64,000 bases of DNA from Paraspadella gotoi (Eukaryota > Chaetognatha): the NCBI GenBank assembly GCA_051294375.1, contig CM119263.1:30926053-30990052 (forward strand), in the 5' to 3' direction. Within the stretch, counting starts at the first letter, position 1. Each line of letters begins with the position of its first letter. The notes beneath the pieces are model-generated. The model searched no databases. It was given only the letters and a program-made list of their open reading frames with translations, and had not been told where the DNA came from. Position numbers and translations under genes: made by a program. This document shows positions 1 through 11,889 of this stretch, piece after piece.

Positions 1-15
1 GTCGTCGACCATTTT

Positions 16-298
16 GGTCATATTTTCGAAAAGTGCCTCATTTCGGCTTAAGTTTTAAATTTATTAAGTTTTTAAGTTTGAAGATTTGGTTAACCGTTTA
101 AGAGAGGGATTAGGTTATGGATTAAAAGGTAAAGATTAGATATTTGGTTAAGGATTAGAGTTCGGGATTAGACTTAATGTAAGGATAGGGATATAGGTTA
201 GGAATTAAAGATTTGGGTTAGGGAATAATTTAAAATTTAATAAAAAAAAATAGGTGGCTTGGAAGGGGAACAGAAATAAGGGCCTTTTCGGAAATAGG
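16..298 (+). repeat. Foldback repeat family F1, copy 1
   Basis: The left end resembles GGTCATATTTTCGAAAAG and the right end, reverse-complemented, reads CCGAAAAGGCCCTTATTTC, giving imperfect terminal inverted repeats of about 30 bp. The interior is a degenerate run of GGATTA/GGTTAGG-like words. The same ends and interior recur at 7718, 11613, 53325, 55556, 56386, 57429 and 58165. It is non-coding and MITE-like; I could not place a target-site duplication. Confidence 0.5.
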
Positions 299-511
299 AA
301 AAGTTAAAAAAAAATATTAAATCCTTGAAAATTAAAAAAAGGAGATAAAATATGAAACAAAGGAAAAAGATTTTTAAAAAATAAAAGAAAACATTAGAAG
401 AAGATAAGATTAAAGCGAAGTCATTTTAGAAAGAAAAAAAAAGAGCATCGAATTTCAATATTCGATTATTTTTTTTCTTTATAAGTTGGGCGGTGCTTCT
501 TATGAGAAAGA

Positions 512-545
<34 letters not shown>

Positions 546-640
546 TTGCTTGAAAGGCAAGATAAGGAGAAAAGAGATAGAGCTGTAATGGATTGAATTG
601 AATCTTGCAGAGAAGTTGATTCACCTGACGTATAAAATTC

Positions 641-706
<66 letters not shown>

Positions 707-1080
707 AAATAGAAAATAAATTGATAAACTTTCGAAATAAAATTGAGATCAAAAGACGAAGAAAGATTTATATATTTAATATTTTTATTTTATTAATCAA
801 CAAAAAAGTTGAAAAATCATAAAATTATTATCTAATATTTAAATTTAAAATTAAATCATTTGAAATAGAAATAAAATAATAAACTTGAGGCGAATCATTT
901 ACTTCGTCAGATTAAAATCTCTTTTTTTCTGTGACCTTGAATTCTGTTGAAATGGAATTTTTATTTTCTTTTAATGGAATTTCAACTTCAACTACGGAAT
1001 ATGTTTTTTTTAAACATCAAAGCTTAAATATTTAAACGGGGATTCGTATTTATATAAGTATTTAATTAATATTTAATTAG
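299..1080. other. AT-rich non-coding stretch with GA tracts
   Basis: No gene is supported here. (GA)n tracts lie at about 503-545 and 641-705. The rest is A/T-rich sequence with many stop codons in all frames. Confidence 0.6.
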
Positions 1081-1081
1081 T

Positions 1082-1153
1082 GAGGCCCCAATGGCCCCAC
1101 TTCCGTTGGTGTCAAAACCGTCTCACATATAGAGGCGCGACGTCGAGAGACAG

Positions 1154-1190
<37 letters not shown>

Positions 1191-1290
1191 TGAACATTGA
1201 AAAATGAATGGCGAGAGGAGAGAGAGATGAATCGCGTTAGTCGCGAAATTGGCCGCTTCCCGCGGGAGGCCCGCTCTCTCTCTCTCTCTC
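1082..1290 (-). CDS. Candidate exon pair flanking a (TC)n tract
   Basis: On the minus strand a stretch at about 1190-1275 is open and unbiased, and ends at a donor-like CAA|GTGAGAG whose GT begins the GA tract. A second open piece at about 1082-1155 ends in a TAA stop (tail ...TEVGPLGPH). The long open frame across both pieces arises because (GA)n encodes only Arg-Glu. The two non-repetitive pieces look more protein-like than the surroundings, but there is no domain. I do not recognise it, and it could be chance. Confidence 0.2.
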
Positions 1291-1329
<39 letters not shown>

Positions 1330-1544
1330 GACCCTCAGAAAAATCACTGGATCGACTTTGTCTTAGAAGAATTTTGACAATGATTTTGTCAATGTAATAA
1401 TTATGCCGCAATCTTAAAATGTAGATGGTCATTGGTCAATTAAAGTTGTTGATTAGGTTTTACTGTAGAATCATTATAAATCATTGCGAATTACCTCATA
1501 AACTAACTAAAATATCTATTCAATTTTAATCACTGCAAAGGTCA

Positions 1545-2262
1545 ATTCACATTTGAAATCAAGGGTGCTTTGAAAATCAGGGGTGCAAAGGTCAATTATT
1601 AGAATCGGAATCCGTGGGTGCGAAGGTCAATCCGCATTTGAAATCAAGGGTTCTTTGAAAATCAGGGGTGCAAAGGTCAATTATTAGAATCGGAATCCGT
1701 GGGTGCAAAGGTCAATCCGCATTGGAAATCAAGGGTGCTTTGAAAATCAGGGGTGCAAAGGTCAATTATTAGAATCGGAATCCGTGGGTGCGGAGGTCAA
1801 TCCGCATTTGAAATAAGGGTGCTTTGAAAATCAGGGGTGCAAAGGTCAATTCGCATTTGAAATCAAGGGTGCTTTGAAAATAAGGGGTGCAAAGGTCAAT
1901 TATTAGAATCGGAATCCATGAGTGCGGAGGTCGATCTGCATTTGAAATCAAGGGTGCTTTGAAAATCAGTGGTGCAAAGGTCAATCCGCATTTGAAATCA
2001 AGGGTGCTTTGAAAATCCGGGGTGCAAAGGTCAATTATTAGAATCGGAATCCGTGGGTGCGGAGGTTGATCTGCATTTGAAATCAAGGGTGCTTTGAAAA
2101 TCAGGGGTGCAAAGGTCAATCCGAATTTGAAATCAGGGGTGCTTTGAAAATCAGTGGTGAAAAGGTCAATCCGCATTTGAAATCTAGGGTGCTTTGAAAA
2201 TAAGGGGTGCAAAGGTCAATTATTAGAATCGGAATCCGTGGGTGCGAAGGTCGATCTGCATT
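1545..2262 (+). repeat. Tandem array, 85-bp unit with about 49-bp short variants
   Basis: The phrase AAGGGTGCTTTGAAAATC recurs at 1561, 1646, 1731 and 1815, a period of 84-85 bp. Further units from 1815 lack a middle block of about 36 bp that contains TTATTAGAATCGGAATCC. About ten long and short units are interspersed. The open frames across it on the minus strand are a by-product of the repeat. Confidence 0.85.
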
Positions 2263-2372
2263 TAGAATCCATGATGAGGTCACCCTTTCCCTTTTCATCG
2301 CCTTCAATGAGCGACGACGCAATTTCTTTTCTTCTCATGGAAAATTTATGGATCGAGAAGGAAAAAAATGGC

Positions 2373-2515
2373 TTTTGCCAGTTCCCTGCTTTTGTCATTA
2401 GCCTCAAGAGTATTTGCCATTTCCCCGCTTTTGTCATTAGCCTCAAGAATCTTTGCCATTTCCTCGCTTTTGTGCTAAGTCTCACGAGAATTTGCCATTT
2501 CCCCTCTTTCGTATA
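2373..2515 (+). repeat. 39-bp tandem repeat, four copies
   Basis: Four diverged copies of a 39-bp unit containing TTTGCCATTTCCCCGCTTTT and TGTCATTAGCCTCAAGA follow each other directly. The unit length is divisible by three, so a frame stays open, but nothing else suggests a gene. Confidence 0.8.
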
Positions 2516-3104
2516 AGTTTACCATAGCAACACATTTTTTTTCTTTTTTGTCACTTCCCTTTCTGTCATCATCAATAAAATGATCTAATTTTGATCAATA
2601 GGTACAACTTTGAGCAGTCATTAAACTGTCATTTTCTTTTTTGGTTTAAGAATAAACAAAGAAACGAGGCTTGACACAGACAACTGACAACTGAAAAGAC
2701 ATCGTTTGACATCGTTTGACATTCTTTGACATCGTCGCAAAAACACAGAAACCAAAAGTCAAAACCTCAATCGAAAGATTTTCACGAATCAGGATTTGAC
2801 TCGGTGACTCTTCTCTTCTCACTTTTCACTTTCAACTCTTCACTTTTCACATTCTTCACTTTACAGAACTTCGAATGCGATATCACTTCACTACTATCCA
2901 GTCTATCTCACCGATCTACAGCTCAAACTCTACCACTTCATTCCTCACTTCTCCACTTCTCATCACTTCACCCAAATCACTCCTCAGTTCACTTCTCCCA
3001 TCCTCTCTCACCACACCCATTCACTCCGACATCATCCAATTCTCTCCTTTCCAATCTTCTACATTTCCAACTCACCTCATCCCTTCTCTCCCCCCGACCA
3101 ATTT

Positions 3105-3262
3105 CCACGCCCCTTCCAACCCTACTTCCCCACCTCCACCTATTTTCACGCGCCCTCCACCCTTACCTCCCCACCTCCACCCATTTCCACGCCTCCTCCA
3201 CCCTTACATCCCCACCTCCACCCATTTCCACGCCTCCTCCACCCTTACCTCCCCACCTCCAC
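3105..3262 (+). repeat. C-rich minisatellite, unit about 41 bp
   Basis: Copies of a C/T/A unit containing CCCTTACCTCCCCACCTCCA followed by CCCATTTCCACGCC form a short tandem array. It lies in a longer pyrimidine-rich stretch from about 2800 that has no recognisable gene. Confidence 0.75.
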
Positions 3263-3340
3263 CGACTGAGATGAATCGTAGAAGAGAATTCAATTTCTTC
3301 GCATCAGAAAAGTTTTTTTTTCTCCAGAGAATTTGTGACC

Positions 3341-3830
3341 TCGGCCTCGACGCCGCCGTGCCACTCACGGAAGTGTCACTCATGCCTAGACGACGCCGTG
3401 CCACTCACGGAAGTGTCTCTCGTGCCTCGACGACGCCGTGCCACTCACGGAAGTGTCACTCACGCCTCGATGCCGCCGTGCCACTCACGGATGTGTCAGT
3501 TGTGCCTCGACGACGCCGTGCCACTCACGGAAGTGTCACTCGTGCCTCGACGCCGCTGTGCCTCTCACAGAAGTGTCACTTGTGCCTCGATGCCGCCGTG
3601 CCACTCACGGAAGTCTCACTCATGCCTCGACGCCGCCGTGCCACTCACGGAAGTGTCACTTGTGCCTCGACGCTGCCGTGCCATTCACGGAAGTGTCACT
3701 CGTGCCTCGACGCCGCCGTGCCATTCACCGAAGTGTCACTCGTGCCTCGACGCCGCCGTGCCATTCACGGAAGTGTCACTCGTGCCTCGACGCCGCCGTG
3801 CCACACGGAAGTTCTACTCGTGCCTCGACG
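3341..3830 (+). repeat. 40-bp minisatellite, 12 copies in exact register
   Basis: The unit contains GTGCCACTCACGGAAGTGTC and a CG-rich half (CGTGCCTCGACGCCGCC). The block CCACTCACGG or its variants starts at 3361, 3401, 3441 and every 40 bp to 3801. Because 40 is not a multiple of three, all three plus frames read the same 40-residue pattern and stay open for hundreds of bases. More decayed copies continue to about 3900. There is no evidence that it is translated. Confidence 0.9.
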
Positions 3831-3989
3831 CCACTGCGCCACACAGAAGTGCCACTCATGCCACTCATATTTTTCGTCACCGTGCCACTAATGGAAGTGC
3901 CACTCATGCCACTCGTCGCCCTGCCACTCACCCTAGTATCACTCAGTGAAATCCTATACGCCGCAGTGCCACGATTCAAATTGCCTTAA

Positions 3990-4401
3990 TCAATGATTTC
4001 TTTGCTCGCCACTCTTCACTCTTCCACTCCTCAATGTGCCACTTCCTCATGTTTCTCCGAATAATACCACTCACTCGCCATTCTGCCAGTTACTACTCAA
4101 CACTCGAAGGGAAATTCCTTCTCTCGATCAAAACAAACTCCTTTCAGTTTTAATCGCTTTGTCGTCGACCTCATCGTCGTCGTCGTTGTCGACGTCGTCG
4201 TCGTTCGTGTTTGCTTGAAAATTTACGGTCTGTCTATCCATCTATCCATATATCTGATCGTAGCGTACAGGCCACTGTGAACTGACCCAAAGTGGCCCCG
4301 ACACAAAATGAATGCTCGGTTTGAAAAAACCAAAAGAATTATTTAACGTTTTCTTGTTTATTGTTTTTGCTGTTGCATTTTGCCGTCTACTTCTCTCTGT
4401 C

Positions 4402-4444
<43 letters not shown>

Positions 4445-5480
4445 CTCTCTCTTCTCTCTCTCTCCCTTCTTTGGTTGCCCTGTCTAACCAGAGACGCTTC
4501 AATCTTGTTTAACAAGTGGGCGTCTTATTCTACTGCGCTCTCTCTTCTTTCTCTCCCTCTCTCTCTCTCTCTGCTCCGCTCTCCTCTCTCTCTCTACTTC
4601 TCTGCTTCTCTCCCTCTCTCTCCCTCTCTCTCTCTCTCCCCCTTTCCGGGGGCGAGTTTTCTTGCACCCGCTTCCTAGGGGGCGTTGTGCCTTGGTTTCT
4701 CAGATGGTCGCTTGGCAACGCTTCGTATTGTTATCAGAGCGCGCGTGGTTTTCACGTGGAAGTGGTTTCCGGTTTGAAAGATTTCGTTTGAGCATTTTTA
4801 TAAGTTTTTTTTATAAAAACGTTAAAAGTGTATTATGCGTAAACAGTGTAAGTTTAGGTGGTGAAGCAGAAATTTCTAATTTTTAGCTTCATATATAGTA
4901 AATTTTACTAAGGCTATGAGTACTCATAGAAGAAATAGAGATAAAATAAATCTGCTCTTTTGGTGTCGGAGTCTCTTTCGATCTGTATATCATTTTAATT
5001 ATTACTATTATTACTAGCAGATGCTTTTACATTGTACATGGTACATTGTACAACCACGTCGTCCCTTATACATCCGATCACATTAATTAGGTGATGAATG
5101 ATGTTTTCAAAATTCAATAAGCAAATGAAGTTTGAAGCGAGGCTAGTAGAAAACATAAGATCAATCCGATAGTCCATGCGGCGAACCACCTTTGGATTCG
5201 CCGTTCCTTGATAGTCTTTTTATATATGACGAAAGTAGTTTTGAAGAATTTAATTAAATTCCACTGTTATTAAGGTGGATTTTTTCTCCTTGGTGGTTTA
5301 GGTGGTTGCTCTATTGGTAGTTCTTTCCATCAATTTTTCTCAACGACTTTTTTTTCTCTTCCTTCCTTTTCGGTTCAGGAGTCAAAATTGACTCAACCGT
5401 AGATTCTAATGTTTTCCAAATGGAGATTTTTAGGCTCAATTTTTGAGAGAAAGAACATTTAAAGTGAAAGGAACGGATAA
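3990..5480. other. Non-coding region with TC tracts and a GC-rich patch
   Basis: (TC)n tracts lie at about 4390-4460 and 4540-4640. A GC-richer patch at about 4645-4770 could be a promoter or untranslated exon but shows no clear frame. A short direct repeat of TACATTGTAC lies near 5030-5052. I see no supportable gene. Confidence 0.5.
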
Positions 5481-5483
5481 TGG

Positions 5484-5790
<307 letters not shown>

Positions 5791-6618
5791 CATCGACGAT
5801 CATCAACAAAGATGGAATGAATATGAAATGTCATTAGAACATTCGCAGATGTGATATTTACTTTGGAGTAAATATTATACTTATTGAAATGACATGATAA
5901 AAAAGAGGTCTGACGAAAAAAATCGAATGGGCGTTTTTCTTTAATGTCGCCAAGAACTTTTTCAAAACTCAAAAGTTCTTAAGCTGCTCGCGAAATATAA
6001 CAATTAAGACTGGTAAAGTTTGAATTTTTAAAACGATTTGCGACAATTAAGGCAAAATATATGCGAAATATATGTACAAAGAGCGTTAAATATGTTTAAA
6101 GTGTAGGAAAAATATGAGAGAGCAAAAATATGTATTTTTGTGAAGTATGCGAAAAGTGTTAAACGTCTGATGTATTTGATTCAGCGCAAACTCTTATTTT
6201 TTTTTCTTTCGCCAGAGAATGAAAAAGAGAGAAAAAAGTTGCAATGATTTATTGCGGCCGACGTTGAGAGTGAGAGAAAATGTTATCAAATACCACCATA
6301 TTTTATCAAAGCGAGAGGGAAAGAGGGAGAGAGAGTGAGAGACAGTTCCGACAGCTGCTAATTTTTTTCTTCCTTCAGATTTCAGCGGCACAGAATTTTA
6401 TCAGTTCATTAAAATAAATGAGCTCCGTTAATATCTTTTTACTTTAAAAAAAAAAATTTACAAGATTTTTTTACACAACTTTTTATTCTATAGTTTTACC
6501 TTTAAAAATTTAAAACTTATTTCAATTAATACTAAAAGAAAAAAAAGTATGTACAATAAAAAATATAACCTAAAGATTCAAATTTAAATCCTGCCAAAAA
6601 ATGGAAATAACAAGAACT

Positions 6619-6885
6619 GTAATTCCAATTTGTTGCGCCATAATGACTTTATTTTTACATGTATTGTACATGTTACATGATATGGCATGACTAAAAAAAT
6701 TTCTTTGCCCGTGTATTTATGACATGCACTGCATCAAAATTCCGTCTTTTTTTCCTTATATTTTTAGGAATTTCTGAAGGCGGCACAAACAGTCTCTTAG
6801 ATTTGAGGTTTTTTTCTGTCTTAACTTATGCATTTTTAACGTAAGTGGGATGGGCCGACCGACCAAAAAGTGACTTATAGAAAAA
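6619..6885 (-). repeat. Foldback repeat family F2, copy 1
   Basis: It begins TGTTGCGCCATAATGACTTT, continues with ACATGATATGGCATGACT-type words and a GAAGGCGGC block, and ends near GGGCCGACCGACCAAAAAGT. The order and words match the copies at 10590, 15690, 32980, 50396 and 60241. It is non-coding and MITE-like. Confidence 0.5.
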
Positions 6886-7479
6886 AATGGAAATAAATAA
6901 AGAATTTCAAAAAAATGTCTCAGTAAGAAAAGGAGAGAGAGAAAGATTTTTTTTCGTTCTCACTCGAAAAGATAAGAAAGGAAGATTATGCAAATAGCAA
7001 AGTTAAAAACCTTTTTTTCTCTTTTATTAAACGTCCTTCAAAAGAGCCTTTAAGTTAGGGTTGTTGTGTAATAATTGCGGGAAAATGTTATGGGTAAATT
7101 TTGAATCGTGAAAAGAGGCGAGAAATAAGAAAAGTGTAGAAAGTTATTTTGGCTAAAAAATTTGAAATAGAATTAGAATTTTATCTTTTTTCTTTCACTC
7201 GTCAGTTTTTTATAAATTGTAACTAGTGCAAAATGACCTTTACGTGCTTTTATCAAACTTAACATTTGTCTTTAGAAGGCTTTAAAAAGTTTGTTCATTA
7301 TCGAGTTCAAAGTCAAAGAAAATTTACAATTTCTAACTCGAATATATTTATGACAAAGTTTTCAAATAATAAAAAAAATAATTTTAATTCATATTTGCAC
7401 TAAAAAGTCATCAATCCGCATTAGCCATTAGCCAACGTCCTTTAATTTTTTTTAATCAAAGAGAGAGGCCGCCAGGAGT

Positions 7480-7620
7480 TCGGTCAACCATCGACGTCGC
7501 GATTACGAAAAACAAAAGACATCGTTTCGCTTTTTCCACGCGAGGCAGCGCTGTAGTCGCGACAGTAACAAAGGAGATCCGTCATTAGTCGCGACCGGTC
7601 ACGCCTACTTTTATTCTCCC
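7480..7620. other. CpG-rich patch in AT-rich DNA
   Basis: This block is rich in CG dinucleotides (GTCGCGA occurs repeatedly), in contrast to its flanks. It might be a promoter or first exon, but I find no convincing open frame. Confidence 0.2.
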
Positions 7621-7717
7621 GCCTTTGTTTCATTTTTTAAACTTTTCTTTTTTTCTTTTTGTTGCGGTTTTTTTTTTTGTTAGATTTGTTCCGTTTTGTT
7701 TTAAAATATTAATTTTT

Positions 7718-8045
7718 GGCCTTATTTTCTCAGAACGCCCCATTTTATCTTAAATTCGGATTAAGTTAAAAGTTAAATTTAAGGATTTGGTTAAGGATTC
7801 AGTTAGTGATTAAAGTTATGAACTAAGTTTGTAATTAAGGTTAGGGATTTGGGTTAGTGGCAAACATTTTAGGTTAATAGTTAAGATTAGAAATTAAGGT
7901 TTAGGCTATGGTTAAATATTATAAATATGGATCAAGGTTAGCGATTGCTTTATAAGTTTAAAAATATATTTATGTTAAATATTAAGATTAAAATTAAATT
8001 CTGGGATAAACGAACAGAAACGGGGCAGCCTCGGAATAAAGCGCC
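7718..8045 (+). repeat. Foldback repeat family F1, copy 2
   Basis: The left end is GGCCTTATTTTCTCAGAACG followed by CCCCATTTTA. The right end, reverse-complemented, reads GGCGCTTTATTCCGAGGCTG followed by CCCCGTTTC, an imperfect inverted repeat of about 30 bp. The interior is GATTAAGG/GGTTAGGG-like. This is one of the most complete copies in the window. Confidence 0.6.
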
Positions 8046-8338
8046 TCAACATTTTCTCTATTTACCTTCGACTTTGTTGATGATTTTTTATTTTGTTTAT
8101 TTTCTTAGCCTTTTGTTCCACTTTTTTCTCTTTCAACTCTGGACGACCTCAGCAGCGCCACCCATCGTCGCCTTTTAGTATTCATAACAGTTCAAAGGGA
8201 AAAATGGAGGTTTTGACATTTATCAACTTTTTTTCCTCTCTTTTCTCCGTTCATGTCACAACTCTTTCTGTCACTCGTTCTCTTTTACTGTCCTTCATAA
8301 ACAATTCAACAAAACATAAACCATACAAGATCGGCGAC

Positions 8339-8393
<55 letters not shown>

Positions 8394-8757
8394 GCTCTCT
8401 CTCTCGTCAAAGACGTGCCATTTTCTCTCTACTCTCTGTTTACCCCGGACGCTTTTTTTTAAATTTTTTATTGACAGTATTGAATACTAATTAAGAAGTA
8501 ATAACAAACATTGGCTCTATCTAATCGCACCCAGTTATTTGCAGCCCACGGGAATATTCGCATCCACGAAAATCTTTATGTTCTGCGAATAAACCTCGCC
8601 AAATCTTTGCGCCAAAGGCCAGACGAGAGCGAAAATTAACTTTTGGCGGACTTTTTATTACTGTTTATTACTTTTTATTACTTTTTATTGCGTTTTATTA
8701 CACCATAAACGGGGAAAAGCCGAACGGTGAACGCTGAAAAACCTCGGAACTAAATCT
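8046..8757. other. Non-coding region with a TC tract and a TTTTATTAC array
   Basis: A (TC)n tract occupies about 8344-8392. Short tandem copies of TTTTATTAC lie at about 8655-8702. No gene is supported. Confidence 0.5.
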
Positions 8758-8976
8758 TTATGAATTCCAAGACTTTTTCTCTCCGACCGGCCAAACAATG
8801 GAATAAGCCATTACCGGATCCGGGGACTTGGTGCTAACACACTCTCTCTCTCTCTCTNNNNNNNNNNCTCTCTCTCTGAGATAATTCTTGATTCCTGTCA
8901 CGGGTCTTCTTACTTTTCCCCTCAAAATTTTGTTCATTTGTTTACCCTTCTTTATGGTATGTGTTGGGCGCCTTAG

Positions 8977-9074
<98 letters not shown>

Positions 9075-9207
9075 TTCTCTCTTTCTCTCTCTCTCTCCTC
9101 TTTCTCCTCTTCCCCCTCTCTCTCTCTCTCTCTCTCTTTCGTTTTACTGGGTCGTATTTTCTCAGTTGGAGTCCAAAATTAACTTCATTTCGTTTTATCC
9201 TGAGCAT
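8758..9207 (-). CDS. Candidate coding region interrupted by Arg-Glu repeats
   Basis: The minus frame is open for 149 codons through two GA tracts and a 10-N gap. The non-repeat parts look coding: an N-terminal piece ending ...LRKYDPVKRK, a basic middle piece containing MNKILRGKVRRPVTGIKNYL, and a C-terminal piece ending ...WPVGEKKSWNS then TAA. Either the repeats are translated or, more likely, the GA tracts mark introns: a GTAAGA donor lies inside the middle piece. I recognise no family. Confidence 0.3.
8858..8867. other. Sequence gap of 10 N
   Basis: Ten undetermined bases sit inside a (TC)n tract, probably an unresolved microsatellite length. Confidence 0.99.
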
Positions 9208-9829
9208 CTACTATTAGGAAAAAAGTTAGAACACTTTTTAATTGAGGATATCTACTCGAAAACTTTGCTCGATTTTAAAAAATCAGGATGTTTCAGATTC
9301 TAACACTAAATTTCCTTTCAGTTGCTTCCTTCCATTTTTCGTAGATCCAACCGTATAGAAGTTAGAGGCAAAATAAGATTGCTACCTCAAGTGAAAAATG
9401 GCGGAAAAAATCGCCTTTAGTTTTCCCACAATTCTTGTATTGAGTTTTGTTTCTATTTATAAATTGAGTTAGTTATTTTTTTCATTTTTTAAATTTGGTT
9501 ATGCCGAATAGACAGCCCCTCTCTTTGGTTTCATAAAGGTGCGATTGTAACTCTGAGAAAAAGGGGAAAGAACGCAACAATTCATCAGCAATAGACTTGG
9601 AATCCCTCGTCTCCACCATTGCAAATTTTTGACGGCGATACAAACAAATCAAAAAACATTTGGTGTGTGCTTTACGAGAGCATGCCCAGACGAATGCAGG
9701 CAAGGGTCGATGCGCGAGGGAAGGCTACCAAATATTCGAGAATATTTTTACCCATTTTTTGTATATTTTTTATTGAATAAATAAACTTTTAAAAAAAAAA
9801 TGTTTCTAACTTTTTTCATAGATAGTAGT
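9208..9829. mobile_element. Short terminal-inverted-repeat element, about 620 bp
   Basis: The left end CTACTATTAGGAAAAAAGTT (9208) matches the reverse complement of the right end TGTTTCTAACTTTTTTCATA followed by GATAGTAG (9801-9829), inverted over about 27 bp with a few mismatches. The interior has a 73-codon minus ORF (9482-9703) without a recognisable domain and an AATAAATAAA run. It resembles a non-autonomous DNA transposon; I see no transposase motif. Confidence 0.5.
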
Positions 9830-10585
9830 ATTTCGAATTGTGATCGACCCGACAATTTTAAGATAAAATAAACTAAAAAAAAGAAACAATTATTATTATC
9901 TTTTTATTCTATTTTATTATCATTAATTCCCTTTATTTTATTTTATTTGGTTATCTTATATTAGATCTCTACTATGAAATTAAATTCAATATGGGTGGAG
10001 GTTTAGTCTTTAAGTCTATTTTCAGGTAAAAAAATATTTTTTTCAAAAGTTCGATTTTAATGCTTTTATTGTTGCTAACAAAATTACAATATTGCTATAT
10101 AATGATAAATAATTTTAATCAAAAAGTTAAATAAATTTATTTTCTAGTCTTCAATTGGAATTTAGAAAAAAAACGGGCTATAACTGGGAATCATGACCTT
10201 TTAATAGATTCTCTCTCTCTCTCTCAGAATAATTCGTCTGCTCTCCAGTCGCCACCCGAGCGTCGCCATTTTGAATTTCTCTCAAATCTCGAATAAAATA
10301 GCGAATAAATTGATTTTGATCTCTAGAAATCTAGAATCAACACGATTCACGAAAATCGCTTCTTTTCAAAAAATACTAGTAATAAAAATTATTTATCCTT
10401 TTCCCTGTTTTTAAATGTATAATGTACCATTTCCTGTATTAGTTTTTTTTTGTTTTGTTCTTTTATTATTGTTGTTGTTTTGTTATGTTTTGTTTTCGAT
10501 TCTGGTATCGAAATTTGTTGGTTTCTCGGGAATTTCTTTCCTTCACTTTCACTTTACTTTTTTCCCTTTAGCGCTGCCCCCTTTT
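9830..10585. other. AT-rich non-coding stretch
   Basis: I see no gene, only poly-A/T runs and a short (TC)n at about 10210-10226. Confidence 0.6.
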
Positions 10586-10589
10586 TAGT

Positions 10590-10845
10590 TGAGACGCGAT
10601 AACCCGCGGTGCGACTCTTTAAATCATTTTTTGGTCGGTCGGTCAATCCTGATATATTTTTTTTATGTTCAAATGAGCATAACTGGTATAAAACTAACCA
10701 ATTTTGAGTGATAGTTGGCAGTTATACTGTATGCTGTATCAATAAACTCTTTTTGTATTTATTTTTGAATACTGGTCTAGTGATATTATCACCAAAAATA
10801 TCACAAAATGACTAAAAAAACACAAAGGGAAAGTTATTAGGGCGC
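10590..10845 (+). repeat. Foldback repeat family F2, copy 2
   Basis: The left end (GACGCGATAACCCGCGGTGC, then TTTTTTGGTCGGTCGGTCAA) and the right end (AAAGTTATTAGGGCGCAACA) match the family termini in plus orientation. The interior is diverged and AT-rich. Confidence 0.45.
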
Positions 10846-10859
10846 AACATCAAGGAATT

Positions 10860-11260
10860 GAAGTCATATCTTTTCCATTTTCCTTTTTTCTTTCTTTTCC
10901 TTTTTTTCCCTTTAGCCTCATTTGTTTTTTCTTTTTCTATTTTCTTTCCTTTTTTTTTAGAATTTTCTTTTATTTTCAAATATTTTCTTGTTTTGCCGCC
11001 ATCATCATTTTTCCTCCTTTGTTTACAGCCTCCTATGGTTTTGTTCCGCTCTCTGTCTCTCTCTCTCTCTCGCTCTCTCTCTCTCTCGCTCTCGCTCGTT
11101 CTCTTGATCTCTTCTCCCCATCTCTCCTTTTCTTTTTCATTCTTCATCTTTTTTTCTCTCTCCCTCGCACTTATTCTCTCATCCACTCTGTCCATCTCTC
11201 TCCCCCTCTCCCTCTCTCTCCCTCTCTCTCCCTCTCACCTCTCTCCCTCTCTCCCTCATT
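10860..11260 (+). repeat. Pyrimidine-rich tract with (TC)n
   Basis: A T/C-rich strand contains several (TC)n runs between about 11048 and 11260. Long open frames on both strands are low-complexity artefacts. Confidence 0.7.
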
Positions 11261-11612
11261 CCAACGTAAGACGGCTTGGAATTATTCCCTTCCTTAATTG
11301 TCACTTCGCCGGATCCCGTTTTCTCTTTAAACTCCGATAAAAAAGAAAAGTAATTGATGATGCAATGAGCGTAGTTTACTTCAGGTTGACTTACTTATTC
11401 CGAGTAGGTCATTTATTCCTTTGTTTATATCTGGATGAACTCGACCAAAATGGGTAAAGTCTTCATACAGTTTATGGACGTTCAAAAATAAATTTTTCAC
11501 CAGCTTAATTTTTTGTTTTTTTTACAAAACGAATTTTATATTTTTATATTATTAAAACAAGGTATTGCTAAATGTTTATTCCGACTGAATTACTTCTATG
11601 ATAACACGTCAT

Positions 11613-11790
11613 AGGGTCTCAGAACACCACATTTCATTTTAAATTTGAATAAGGTTATTTTTTTTTAAGTTAAAGATTAATGAATTAGGTTAATGATTAC
11701 CAATTGATTAGGGTTAGTAGAGTTAAGGATTAGGGTCAGTGATTAGGGTTTAAGATTAGAAATTAAGGAAGACTTAAAACTATCGTCATA
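11613..11790 (+). repeat. Foldback repeat family F1, copy 3 (partial)
   Basis: The left end TCTCAGAACACCACATTTCA matches the family, followed by the GATTAGGGTTAG-like interior. The right terminus is not clear. Confidence 0.45.
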
Positions 11791-11889
11791 TTTTATCTAA
11801 CGTCAATCGTTATTCAGTTAACTGCGCCATTTTGAAAAAAAAACATTGATTTTTCACGTCGAACAATTGAAGGGGGAATAATAGGGAAA

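Noticed and set aside
598-822. ORF dominated by Arg-Glu repeats
   Set aside because: It is a (GA)n microsatellite; both strands and several frames stay open by composition. The same holds for many similar ORFs in the window.
1769-2212. 147-codon minus ORF with repeated FKAPLISNAD
   Set aside because: Translation of the 85-bp satellite; no start context or other support.
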